A model generated the notes under the pieces. That model was not told where the DNA came from, made no database searches, and saw only the letters and a list, made by a program, of their open reading frames with translations. Positions 33,600 through 43,446 of a DNA stretch of 64,000 nt are shown here, piece by piece. The DNA comes from Argyresthia goedartella. Lineage: Eukaryota; Arthropoda; Insecta; Lepidoptera; Argyresthiidae. The stretch is from NCBI GenBank assembly GCA_949825045.1, contig OX463820.1, forward strand, positions 10,304,501 through 10,368,500. The letters run 5' to 3'. Each line of letters starts with the position of its first letter. Within the stretch, counting starts at the first letter, position 1. A program made the position numbers and the translations under genes.

Positions 33600-35007
33600 A
33601 ATGGGTGCTCCGAACAAAATTAAAATAAACCAGAAGGAATAAAGACTTGCAGTTACTAGCTGAAGTACTAATATGATAGTTCCTAATTCCCTATATAGCT
33701 ATTCTACGTCAAAGTCAATCAAGTTTCAATTAACTTATTACAAGTAGGTAGAGGTTAACAGTATAAATGTCCTGAACTAATGAAAGTTATACTTATTATC
33801 TAACAATTTTAGTCGTTTTGCAAGTGTTGTGCTGATCAGCTGTGAAGTAAGTACCTAATATGTCTCTAGAATTACCTACAAGCTTACACTATATTCACAC
33901 TAATTGCCAAGGTCTAACCTATCAGTGCACTTGTGTATATTGTGTAATAAATATGAGTGAACGGCTAGTTTTATCGTCAAAAGTACTTCCACAGATTGTT
34001 AAGTGCTAAGAGACAAAACAAAGACGCTGCGGTGTGAGGATGGAGGTGTCTCACAATAGTGAGAGTTGAGTAGTATGTAGTGTATAAGTATATATTTAAG
34101 TTCAAGTTATATACTTGTAAAATATGAATAAGCAAATATGAAAAACAATACTCCCCCGGGGTTTTTCCGTTGGCAGTTTTAAATGTCCTTTGTCTTCTGG
34201 TCCGTGATCGATTATTTTATCACAATTACAATTCTGACCACATTTAGCACTGGCACACTTTAGTTGACTTAATAAACACTTAAATTAACACTATATCCAC
34301 AAATAGACGAATTTAATCAAATTAATTTAGTTAAAATACAGCTCAGCTGTTTTTGACGTGTAGCCTCGGGTGAAATAGGTATATAAAAACTGAGAACTAT
34401 TATTTGAATCAGCAGAATTATAAAAAATACACACCTAATTATATACTGCATTTTCAATGACTGTCATTGTTGTCATATGGCGATCTTTACCTCCAAATAT
34501 CTCGGAAATGTGACACTTTCGGACACATACCATACCATAAAATAGTGCCATACCTACTTGACTTGGTCAGTACTGATTTACATATGCTCCCGCCATTTTG
34601 TCGGAAGAGGGGTAGATAGAGATTTATCACCTGATAAATGCCTTTTTAATTTTGGTTCCAAAATAAGTCACATATTGCAGGTTTTTTATTCATAGATGTC
34701 AAAATTCGCTTCACTTCGCTCAACCCCTTTAGCTTTCACCTACCATGCCTGATCCCTCACTTCGCCCTGATATTTCGTATGCTATTCAGGAGATTTTATG
34801 CGTTATTAGATCAGACAGATCTACTGTTTAGGTGACCAATCTATTAATTTTATGACAGATCTATTATTTTGATGATCTATCTACTTTTTTGAGTTAAACA
34901 TTATTATTCGGGGGATATAAAAAAGCGACCAATCTATTATTTAGAAGACATAATAATTATTGGTGATCGATATTTAGTGACCGTTTTGATTAATTTGATG
35001 ACCAATC
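33600..35007. other. No gene seen
   Basis: Decayed AT-rich DNA. Bases 34680-34800 contain a block (CTTCACTTCGCTCAACCCC) that returns in modified form near 36090, and 34830-35007 contain several words of the type GACCAATCTATTA ending in an (AAT)n run. Confidence 0.5.
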
Positions 35008-35205
35008 AAAATAATAATAATAATAATAATACCTTGGACAATATTAACACACATTGATCTAGCCCCAAACTAGGATTCCCTGTGTCTTAGGTACTAGAAA
35101 ACGATACACATACGTATATAGATAACTATTATACTTAGATAGATAAACAACCATGACTAGGGTACAAACATCCGTTCAAATATATTTCTTAGGAACAGAT
35201 ATAAA
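35008..35205 (-). mobile_element. SINE/LINE 3' fragment of a type common in Lepidoptera
   Basis: An (AAT)n run is followed by CATTGATCTAGCCCCAAACTAG and GGTACTAGAAAACGATA, words I recall from a very abundant lepidopteran retroposon whose tRNA-like head would lie to the right in this orientation. The head is not preserved. Assignment is from memory. Confidence 0.45.
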
Positions 35206-36389
35206 ATTAGTTTAGTGTCAGATATAAATGTAGGTGACGGAAAAAAATTGTTGCCATTTCATATCACTGTTAATTCAGTTCTCTATAACATAGCGAAAAT
35301 TGGACTTACGACCCGTCGTCGTACCACCAGATCGTACCACTACTGGAGTACCGCCCGGCACACCTTTTACCCGGCGTCTCACTGGTGTTATCACGAGGCC
35401 ACACATTCCTGGAGAGTAATCCACAACCAGAATGGTATGGAACGGCCTTCCGTTTGCTAAACTCCCTCATTATAGATAGTAAATATAGGAAATTCAAAGA
35501 TGAAAGATGAAGAAGAAGAATTAATTTTAAATAGCTATAGAAAACACAAATATCCTAAAAGCTTCTCGAGTCCGTATAGCCTTCCCATTATTCAGTGCGA
35601 ATATGAAACCTCCTCTATAATAACAATGCTGGGAATTACTGAATATCACCCTCTACTTATTCGGATTTCAAATAATATGTGGAGAAGTACTAGGCTTTTT
35701 TTTTTTGCTACTGTTGCCTTAAAATCGATTACACAGGGGATTTTTATCAAAATTCCAAAATAATTTCACAATAAATATATGTAGACTACTAACCGAATCA
35801 TTCGTTGTTACAGGAGAGTGTTTGGGAATAAATGAGGCAGGACGCTTTAGTGAGTCCCAGAATATTACAAAAGCTTTGATTATCTCAGACTTCTTAAGTA
35901 ACTAGCAGTACTTACAGCAAAATCCTTTTATATTTTAGATATCAAAAAATTACTTCACAAAAGCTAGTATTTAATCGGACATCAAACATACTGATTTGCA
36001 CACCAAAAAAGGATCAACAAAAACACATTTAATGTTTTAAGTATTTGTTGTTCTTTAATGTTCAACCTAATACGAAGGATAAAGGGGTCTTCGCTTTGCT
36101 CACCCCATTGACCCTTCACCTAAGCTACCATTGTATCAGTATCATTGATGTGCAGTTTAATATTTCCCCTTCACAAATGTTTTATAAGGCGCCGAGAGAT
36201 AAATTTAGTATCGATTCCTAGTCACTCCGGTATTACCGGTAATTAATATGTAGACTCACTTTCAAAGTGAGCCTGCACTGCTGGGGTGAACAGAACCAGC
36301 TTTAACCACTATTTATAAGACCTACAGAAGACTTTTATACGAGGCTTGCGAAAAACATGGAGGGCGAATTGGAGTCATAGTAGACGATT
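35206..36389. other. No gene seen
   Basis: Two open frames (35215-35460 and 35500-35763) have no recognisable domain. A small perfect palindrome (CTCACTTT-C-AAAGTGAG, near 36255) and a repeat block at 36040-36130 related to ones at 34.7 and 37.3 kb are the only structures noticed. Confidence 0.4.
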
Positions 36390-36610
36390 TAAGTGAGCCT
36401 ACTATGCATCCATCCAGCCGGACATTCCGTTTTGTCCCTGGTTTTTTAAATAAAAAAATATTTAATACAATCATATCATTAGTCCTGGGCACTGCTGTCC
36501 CCCCGTGTTTTTTTGAAAAACATACATATCCGCAATATCTATGTGAATGTGAATTAAAAGATGGGAACTTAGACCATATATTTTTTGACTGCACGCAGCT
36601 TTGACCCCGC
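36390..36610 (+). pseudogene. LINE C-terminal remnant
   Basis: The plus frame 36404-36604 ends in CECELKDGNLDHIFFDCTQL, the cysteine/histidine knuckle (C-x-C ... H-x4-C) that closes many Jockey-type ORF2 proteins. Nothing further upstream is recognisable, so this is a short remnant. Confidence 0.5.
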
Positions 36611-37559
36611 ATATTTGTGAGCAACAGCACCACCGCGCCGCGCCGCCATTTTAGATGCTTAACTGAAGAAAACCTCACAAATTCCTTAGAGAAAATAGTG
36701 ATTGCTGAACCGCAGCCGCATCAACAGAACGGAAAAATATCAACATGCAGCGACGGGAGCCGGAGCTGGCTTGGTGAGTACCATTTCATTTGGTGATTCC
36801 TCGTCGGTCTACCTAAGAGCTCTCATCGTGCAATGGTAGAGGTTGGTAATCCGCAATACCCTACAATGCCCTATGTACATAAAGTCTTCTTACGCGTCTT
36901 CAGTCACTATGCTTTTGAAGATTGTTCTTCCTTTGAGCTTATCGTCCTTATTAACTCATTTCTTACGGTAGTTCGTAGAGGCTCTAATCAACTTAATTCG
37001 TGAGAATGAGATTCGAGTTTGATACAGGAATTTTATGTTTAATGTTTACTTACATATGTAGCTCTGTAGTCTAATGTGTTTCACGCTTGCTTCTCAAACA
37101 GGACATGCAGGTTCGCATTCTGACCATACATTATCGGACCTTCAGTGTTTCGAATGACATGTTAAGCTGATCTCCCGGCAGCATGCTCGTATTTACCCGA
37201 CGCGTTATCTACTCGGAAAGTTTTGGCTGCTGTTCGGGGTCTTCTAAATACTTGACGCTTTTGTTTAACGAGTCTGCTATTTACGAATATAACGAATAGT
37301 GTTGAATTAGGTTTTTTGTACTTCAAATGTATGTTTTAAGTATTTTTTGTTGTTCTTACATCGTCAACCTAACACGCTACCGCAGTATTTTGCCCTGATA
37401 TTTTCTGCAACTTTTGGTGAACATTTTTGAACATTTTTCATTTGGCTCCTTGGCGGGCTACTAAATAGCAGACGTTTTATTCTGGCACGTCCGTTATTCA
37501 CGAGTCAAACTTCGGGTGGATAAAGCGTCGGGTATTTACGAATATGCGTCCCGGCTACT
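36611..37559. other. No confirmed gene; possible short first exon
   Basis: A CpG-rich patch at 36630-36770 contains ATGCAGCGACGG (36745) and ten codons later a strong donor (CTTG|GTGAGT, 36775), which could be a host first exon. No second exon fits its phase nearby. The rest shows only weak internal repeats such as TATTTACGAATAT near 37288 and 37531. Confidence 0.25.
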
Positions 37560-37905
37560 CTCGCTAAGTCGTAAAAACCCCTCCATCGACCCTCACTGAG
37601 CCAGCGTGATGGAGTAAGGCTTAATCTTACTCGTATCCGGTTAAAGGGCTGTGCCTCTCGGTGGGTACGTTAAATAGGCTACGTTTAATTTTAGTTTTAA
37701 CATCTGTAGCTATATGATTAGTTTATATTTGTTTATTCTAGGTGTATGTCCTAATAACCAAATAGCCTCCACAAAAATGTAATAAAGATTTGGCATTTAT
37801 TTTTATACAGCGTCCCAACGTGTGCAAGCCTTAACTTGACATTGGCAGAGTGTTGTCAACGGCAGAGTTGCCAAATATATAAATTGAATTGAATTGAATT
37901 GTCAT
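37560..37905 (+). repeat. Retroposon-like 3' end and ATTGA microsatellite
   Basis: The GC-richer block 37585-37690 (GAGCCAGCGTGATGGAGTAAG, CGGTGGGTACGTTAAATAGGC) resembles 3' ends of lepidopteran LINE/SINE retroposons as I remember them. A short AATTG(AATTG)n run at 37877-37901 may be a retroposon tail. Both are tentative. Confidence 0.35.
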
Positions 37906-38639
37906 TCATATGACATAACATAACATCTTTCCATGATTTTTCTACAAATTTAAATACTACTTAGTAAGCCGCAAATTTTTGACTCTTAATACACTATAAA
38001 ATATACAATAAAAAGTAGGTTAAGAGCAGCTTTACTTATTATTTTCAGGAAGTTTTCAAGCGTGGCCGCTTTAAAACTTCGAAATTCGCTTGGAAACTTA
38101 ATATCAAATTTGGAAGCTTATTAAATATGTGAAAAATTGGAATGATTCAAAGAATTTCGACATATAGGTTGTTTTCTACACATTGTTATTTTTCCTTTGA
38201 AATAGTAAGCATTCTTGTATTTTTACGGATGTTTCATAATTGGAATAGGTTATGTTCACTTCTGGAATAATAACTCATATCGTTCTTACCATAGACAGTC
38301 ATACTGTGACCGCATATTTTTGATCGTTTAGCTGTATTCGAGTGGGTTAATTTCCATGGTGGTTTGTTTTCGCTGTATTATATTTTAGTAGTTTAATTTG
38401 GTTCACGAGATTCCTATTCTAAATGAACGCAGCAACTATAACACCACATTGTCTTTGTCTTATTAATTTCAGATATATCAAGAAGGAGTTTAAGCAAAGG
38501 CAAAGGCAGCTAGGCCCGCTTTTGTTCCCGCTTGGTGGCGCTGGATATTTAGGATCAGAAGGTACTCGAAGCAAAACGTCCTTTAAATCAGTAAGTCCGC
38601 CAGTCATAAGTCTTCTTTATCCTAGATTTGACCTTTGTA
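37906..38639. other. No confirmed gene
   Basis: AT-rich DNA. A plus-strand frame at 38423-38647 starts near an acceptor-like TTAATTTCAG (38471) and has a donor-like AGAAG|GTACTC (38560), but the encoded text has no recognisable feature. Confidence 0.3.
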
Positions 38640-38910
38640 TATATTAGTTTATTTATGTGTATTTATATTTTTATATAATATTTATATACTTGTGTATGTA
38701 GTATATCTTGCAGTTAGTTCAATAGTTCAGTAATATATGTATGTATCTTTATCAGAGCACATAGGTATATCCTGCACATTCAATTATTCCTATCAACCTT
38801 GGGTTTGCTGGAAGAGATCTCTATTTAGAGATAAGCATGCCTTTGTAGATGTCCTTTCTGTTTTATTGTATCTTATGTCGTTTTATGTGCAATAAATATA
38901 TGCGAACTAT
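38640..38910 (+). mobile_element. 3' end of a CR1/L2-group LINE (same family as 9402-10993)
   Basis: The block GGTTTGCTGGAAGAGATCTC ... TTTAGAGATAAGC..GCCTTTGTA (38802-38851) matches 10872-10918 of the LINE in the hAT gene, at the same distance from a tail of short repeats (ATATGCGAA-type). No coding sequence remains. Confidence 0.75.
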
Positions 38911-39015
38911 ATGCGAAATAATTTTGGTGAGAAATCCGATTTAGCTTCTCGTCTATCTGTATCAACTTTGGAACGTATTTTAGGTATTAATTAATATTAT
39001 GCACTAAATATATGT

Positions 39016-39247
39016 TACAGATGTAGTGAATAATCCTTTCCTATCGGCAAAACTCGGAACAACGATAACACCCGAATGGTGCCGATGTGTCTATGAATTA
39101 CTGTATTATTAAATTACGTGTAGGTATCAAATAAATCGCATACTTTATTTATCAATGTCAAATGTCAAATTGTAAGACAAAGTAGTAAGACAAAAACGAA
39201 CATTTCCGAGAAAATACGAAAGGAAAGGATTATTCACTACATCTGTA
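39016..39247. mobile_element. MITE with 27-bp perfect inverted ends and TA duplication (Tc1/mariner-like)
   Basis: Bases 39016-39042 and 39221-39247 are exact reverse complements starting TACAGATGTAGTGAATAATC. Taking the outer TA as the duplicated target, the repeat itself starts CAGATG, giving a non-autonomous element of about 228 bp. No open frame is inside. TA targets are the mark of the Tc1/mariner superfamily. Confidence 0.85.
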
Positions 39248-39770
39248 CCAGTAGATACCTTGTTTTTTTTATTAGTCTATGCTAGGCCGTATATACAGTA
39301 AAACTATATCGAGAAAGTTGGTATTTTTATCTTACAGATACTTCTTGCTGATACTACTTGAAGAAGTACTTTTTGAATAAAAAAATAAAGTTTAGTGAAT
39401 TTTTCTCGACTGATTGCCTTTGATTAAAGTTTCAAATCAAATGTCGTAAAATAAAAATTGAAATTCGATTCAAGCCTGAACAAATAATTATGATAATTTA
39501 TATTAACCTCACGGTAATTCCAAAATACATAACAGTAGGTATCCAAATATGCACATGGTTGGAAAATATTTTGTTTTGATGTTAGGTAATTTCTATGTTA
39601 CTAAATATTTGCTTAAATTACTTACTTACCAACTAAATTAATGTAAATGCTTTCATTTGAAAATAATACTTTCTGATTAATATTCTATGCCTTACCTTCA
39701 CTCAGACTGAGTTTACTTGTTCATAGAGAAGAAAAAACTTGTTAAAGAAGTCTTATATTTTCTTTTCCAG
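39248..39770. other. No gene seen; intron-like sequence before the Kazal-like exon
   Basis: AT-rich sequence ending in a pyrimidine-rich acceptor (TTTTCTTTTCCAG, to 39770). Confidence 0.4.
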
Positions 39771-39974
39771 TATTTTCAGCAGTCTGTGCTAATAGCAAAA
39801 ATATTTCTTTAAAATTGATTTCACCAAAATTGAAATCAAAATGCCAACTGATCGGGTGCCCCGCCATCGAAGAGCCTATTTGTGTGGAAGTGAAATTCAA
39901 GGACAGTAAAAATAAACCGATGATCATCCGAATGTTGAACAATTGCGAGATGGAATACGCCAAGTGTTATTCTG
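39771..39974 (+). CDS. Exon of a Kazal-like cysteine-rich secreted protein (partial gene)
   Basis: A 204-base segment bounded by acceptor CTTTTCCAG (39770) and donor TCTG|GTGAGC (39974/39975) with one open frame. It encodes six cysteines in the order C-x18-C-x4-C-x7-C-x21-C-x6-C; the words CPAIEEPIC and NNCEMEYAKC fit the Kazal domain plan (C2-x7-C3 and C4-x6-C5), with a longer loop between. Kazal-type proteins are usually secreted serine protease inhibitors, but divergent insect ones have no known activity. The signal peptide exon is not identified upstream and the exon after 39975 is not found, so the gene is partial or its other exons lie outside the recognised region. This is the only segment that reads as a normal host gene. 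Confidence 0.6.
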
Positions 39975-40266
39975 GTGAGCATAAAACACAAACATTATTA
40001 TAGAATGTACGTTTCTCCAAAACATTAAAAAAAAACATATCTCAACCACTGTGCAAAAAAGCGACGACGACCAGATTTCAAATAGAAACTTGTTCACTAC
40101 TACCCCTCCTGCTCCCCAAATATTGTTGGTGGTCCATACGCCAAACACTCTGTAGATTTATTTCACTAGTGGCCAGATGTAGATGTGTCGCGAGCAACAC
40201 AGACACAGTAAAATTGCGTAATTTTTCATTATTTTCCAGCCCCTCACATCACCGACCCCTTGAGGT

Positions 40267-40490
40267 TTATCGCCTACCTAAACCTATAAAACCAATAATT
40301 CGAATGCATTTTCTTTCAATACCACAAACAAACATATGAATAAAACTGATTACGTGCAAAGAATATGAAACTTTGTAAACTACATTAAGCGATCCAAAAT
40401 CCAACCTTTTGATATTGACTGAAAAAATTTCTATCTCCCGCCCTCTAATAATCCAACAACACCTCATTTGTTAAAGTCTGTCAAGCCGTT
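40267..40490 (-). repeat. Interspersed repeat related to 42160-42300
   Basis: Read on the minus strand it shares TTTACAAAGTT, a TACGTAA-type word and GTTTG.TGTGGTATTGAAAGAA with 42170-42260. A family of unknown type, no coding. Confidence 0.5.
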
Positions 40491-40809
40491 TAGGCTGTAT
40501 CCATTTTTTTCATTTTCAACCCCATATCTCCGCCATTTTGAAAAAATCCAAAATCTGAAGCATCACAAAAAACCCTTTAATTATCAATCCTTCTTACAAC
40601 ATTTCACGAGAATCGGTTGAGAAATGCGAACTGTAGAGGAGAACAGCTGGAAATCCGAACAATACGAAAGCATATCCGGATTCACGGCTGTTCTCCCATC
40701 AAAACATCCAGGGGCAGTATTTATTTTATTATAGTAATTCATTAAATCTGTATAAATATAACCGAAATAAAATCAAAAATCCGCAAAGTGCATCGTCAAT
40801 TAAAATAAT
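40491..40809. repeat. Non-coding; hairpin with 19-bp imperfect arms
   Basis: Arms 40639-40657 and 40677-40695 (GAGAACAGC...AATCCG and its complement) match at 16 of 19 positions. No gene in the rest. Confidence 0.5.
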
Positions 40810-41392
40810 CTAAGAATTTATGATTACCAAATAATAAAAAACTACAGACACGCAAAAACTGAACACACTAAAAAACAAAATACTAAACAAATAAACCGCC
40901 CCAGGTATGCCCGACCCAAAGGTACCCATCACACTGACAGCATTACCGCGCTGCACGGCGAGTGAGATCCTTTGGATCAGGAACGCTCCGGAACGATTGT
41001 CAAAACCTCGGTCCCTGAAGCGTCGCCCAATGTCTTTGACAAACATCTTGCCCTGAGCACCCCAAATACCCGTGTTCTAGACGGCCAAGGGAACAAACAA
41101 ATAGCTCCCCATCAGCTGTGCGTATTTCAGGCATTTCTGCCGCGCCGCCGACACTCTGCTTCAACCCCAGGTGTCACCATGGTGGAGCCAATGTGGGATG
41201 CCGTGAACGTGCACACACAAGTAGCATCCCACAAAAGGCAACGACCTCTTTCCCACGGTACCAAAGTGAGACCGTCCGGACGCTTCCCGTCGCTGCGACT
41301 CAAACCAGGTGGTTCAAGAACTGATGGAATGTCAGCAGAGACGAGAGCCCTCCGGACAATGTTGATCGAGTGATGGCGAGAGGGGAGATAGG

Positions 41393-41665
41393 GTTAATCT
41401 GGCTCAACACAGACCTTGCTGTTAATAATTTTGTAATTATTTATTCCTGCTTATTAATCATAATAATTAAATTTTTCATATTTGTATTAGTTAAGCACAA
41501 CCTATTTTTAAAAGAGATCTAAAAATCAATCTGTGGGAGTTTCTACACCCTTTTTCTCCCACAGTGGTCCAATGTAGGGAAGAGGCAAAAAATTACGTTT
41601 GCTAAGTATATGTAAATATCTACAGTAATAAAGTACTTTGACTTTGACTTTGAGAGTCTCCCTGC
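41393..41665 (+). mobile_element. LINE family A 3' end
   Basis: Plus-strand 3' untranslated region from GGGTTAATCTGGCTCAACAC to a CTTTGA repeat tail (41638-41655), the same as 50985-51243. It lies inside the split LINE copy 2. Confidence 0.85.
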
Positions 41666-41689
41666 ACTTCTAGCACAGTGTAGCCCATG

Positions 41690-42060
41690 ACATCCGCGTG
41701 ATTGAGGACACAATCTTTCTTGGAATCACTATAGATTCGAAACTTCAATGGGGTCCTCACATAACTAATCTCGCACGAAGACTTAGCTCAGCCGCTTTTG
41801 CGGTCAGACAAATCAGATATCTTACAGATGTTGAAACTGCCAGATTGGTTTACTTTAGTTATTTTCACAGTATTATGTCTTATGGAATACTGCTATGGGG
41901 GAGAGCAGCAGATATAAATACGATATTTGTTTTACAAAAAAGGGCGATCAGGGCGATATATCAATTAGATGCTAGAAAATCATTAAAGAAAAATTCAAAG
42001 AAATTAATATACTTACGGTTACCTGTCAATATATATACGAGAATATCATGCATATAAGAA
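41690..42060 (+). pseudogene. LINE A-related reverse transcriptase thumb fragment
   Basis: The open frame 41698-42057 reads TIFLGITIDSKLQWGPHI, LSSAAFAVRQIRYLTD and HSIMSYGILLWG, VLQKRAIRAIYQL, the region just after the catalytic block in family A (compare 30987-30601 and 50510-50700). It has no palm and no 3' end, so it is an internal fragment that lies after, not before, the tail at 41393-41665. It must come from a separate insertion. Confidence 0.8.
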
Positions 42061-42065
42061 AAAAA

Positions 42066-42448
42066 AACGGTCAAGTGCGAAACTAAATCGCGCACGAAGG
42101 GTTCCGTACCACCGTTCAATGGAAGCGATGGTGTGGAGTGAATAGTTTGGATTTTACACAGCAAAATATTGTTTACAAAGTTATTGGTGCGGTTACTTTC
42201 ACACTCCATGTACGTAACCAGGTGCATCCATAAGTTTGTATGTGGTATTGAAAGAATTGTTGTATGGCTCCCATACAACAATTCTTTCAATACCACATTT
42301 TCCACAGTTTCTTGCCGTTTCTCCTTAACCCCTAGGCCCACCTTCCGAAACGGTGTAGTCTTTTTTATATAAAAAATGACTTGTAGTTGTAAGTAAGTAT
42401 AGTTTTGACGTTGAATAAGATAATTTATTTATTTATATTCAATAAAAA
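42066..42448 (+). mobile_element. Poly-A-tailed interspersed repeat with a long palindrome
   Basis: Starts near CGGTCAAGTGCGAAAC and CGCGCACGAAGGGTTCCGTA, words I recall as widespread in lepidopteran genomes, and ends in AATAAAAAAAAA (42440-42449) exactly at the junction with LINE copy 2. It contains the palindrome at 42241-42297. No open frame of note. Confidence 0.55.
42241..42297. repeat. Perfect inverted repeat, 27-bp arms, 3-base loop
   Basis: Arms 42241-42267 and 42271-42297 are exact reverse complements around CTC. The arm starts TGTGGTATTGAAAGAATTG. Confidence 0.97.
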
Positions 42449-43039
42449 AAAATGAGTTTGAGTCTACCGATGCACCGCATACCTAGTGGTGCGGTTCACA
42501 GATATCGCAACCCAGATGAAGCGCCACGGCTACACGCAGGGAGTTATCGTCCAGAAGAGTTCCTAACTGCAGAGACGGCAACGCATGCAGCCAAGCACCT
42601 GACTCCGGCTGGGAGACTGCTCGCAGACGAGCAAGTTCCGCCCCCGAGCTCTGCGCTAACAGCCCGTCAAAGGATACCTTGCACAGCTCCTCATCCCAGA
42701 GGCGCTGCACGCCGGGCTTCTCCGGAACATCTCCCCTCGGACAACGGGCCCGCCACCGCTGAAGAGCCTCGTCCGCAAAAGGAATGCCAAAACCATCACC
42801 GATAAACTTTAAAATGCGAGTGACTAGTTCAAGCCGCCATGCGAAGAGGCCAAGAAAGCTGGGAGCTCCGTGTCCTGTAGGCGACGAACGCCAAGACCAC
42901 CAAACCGTATTGGAAGGGCCGCTTGATCCCATTGGGAGGGAGACATTTTCACGTTTAAAATCATCTCCAACAGACTCATTAACTCATACAGACTCATTAC
43001 ACAGCCAGTCAGGGGCTTCCTGGCAAAGAAATTATTTAG

Positions 43040-43191
43040 AATTATGCTGTATCTTCGTCCGAGGGATTTCTTTAAATACCACATGTAGTATCGGGCCTAG
43101 TTGTCGCCGTTCCACACTAATTTGAGACTTTTTTTTTTTTTTTTTTTTTAAACTACCTACTACCACCAACTACCCAGGCGTCGCTTCATTC
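43040..43191 (+). repeat. Left inverted terminal repeat, DIRS copy 3
   Basis: From AATTATGCTGTATCTTCG to CTTCAT, with a 22-base T run at 43129-43150. Reverse complement of the inner part of 47981-48115. Confidence 0.9.
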
Positions 43192-43208
43192 GCGTTCTAG
43201 TGTTCGCC
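43186..43208 (+). promoter_or_regulatory. Initiator-like motif, DIRS copy 3
   Basis: TCATTCGCGTTCTAGTG followed by TTCGCC; the first 17 bases are identical to copies 1 and 2. It lies 89 bases before the gag ATG and right at the inner edge of the terminal repeat. Confidence 0.6.
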
Positions 43209-43274
43209 GTTTTCCGCACGCGCTCATCGAATAAAAATAAAAATACTTGATATTCGTAGTTTTGAAAGGATAAA

Positions 43275-43446
43275 ATGCCGAAAAGGAAGAGTGAGCAAGA
43301 GGACTTCAAAAGTTTACGTAAGAGATTAAAGAAGTTGGAACGTCGACTTCGCCGTGACGAAAGAAATGATCGTAATAGGCGAGATAGTCGTCAGGAATAT
43401 GATTCAGCTAAAACACCCACCTTGTTTGCGCAGTCGGACAATGAAG
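43275..43446 (+). CDS. gag: DIRS copy 3 Gag, exon 1
   Basis: A 57-codon basic exon beginning MPKRKSEQEDFKSLRKRLKK and ending SDNEG, followed by a donor (GAAG|GTTAGT). It opens with the same MP-K/R-R-K start as the other two copies. It is too short to appear as a long frame but is required to give Gag a start codon upstream of exon 2. The basic heptad-like stretch (LRKRLKKLERRL) could be a short coiled coil or nucleic-acid-binding arm; that part is inference. An apparent in-frame alternative start upstream of exon 2 (43768) lies in the intron and is not favoured. Confidence 0.75.

Larger units (their letters stand above)
40810..43039 (-). mobile_element. Endonuclease-type LINE, copy 2, split by other retroposons
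   Basis: Minus-strand copy of the family at 3701-6590. It is cut at its 5' side by DIRS copy 3 (from 43040) and interrupted by a block of about 1,057 bp (41393-42449) between the cysteine cluster and the nuclease-like domain. The 3' coding end is near 40810. Confidence 0.8.
40810..43039 (-). pseudogene. LINE polyprotein copy 2: thumb, cysteine cluster, restriction-like endonuclease
   Basis: From the minus-strand start: a thumb region (43084-42824; SQWDQAALPIRFGGLGVRRL, aligned with SWTQSALPIRHGGLGIRK of copy 1), the RLWDEELC and SGAWLHALPS..LGTLLD region (42932-42483), and the start of the cysteine cluster (CGASVD, ending near 42450). After the inserted block come SRHHSIN and the nuclease block [13 protein letters not shown] ... 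WDATC (41370-41210), then QRISLAVQRGN near 40935. There is a stop near 42474 and frame changes near 41190 and 41060. The reverse transcriptase core is absent. Conservation of the nuclease words between two decayed copies supports their importance. Confidence 0.8.

Noticed and set aside
36745..38560. A two-exon host gene joining 36745-36775 to 38472-38560
   Set aside because: The phases create a stop (TGA) at the join, and neither segment has recognisable protein content.
42452..42805. 117-codon plus-strand frame
   Set aside because: Antisense shadow of the endonuclease LINE copy 2; the GC-rich coding strand leaves the complement open.
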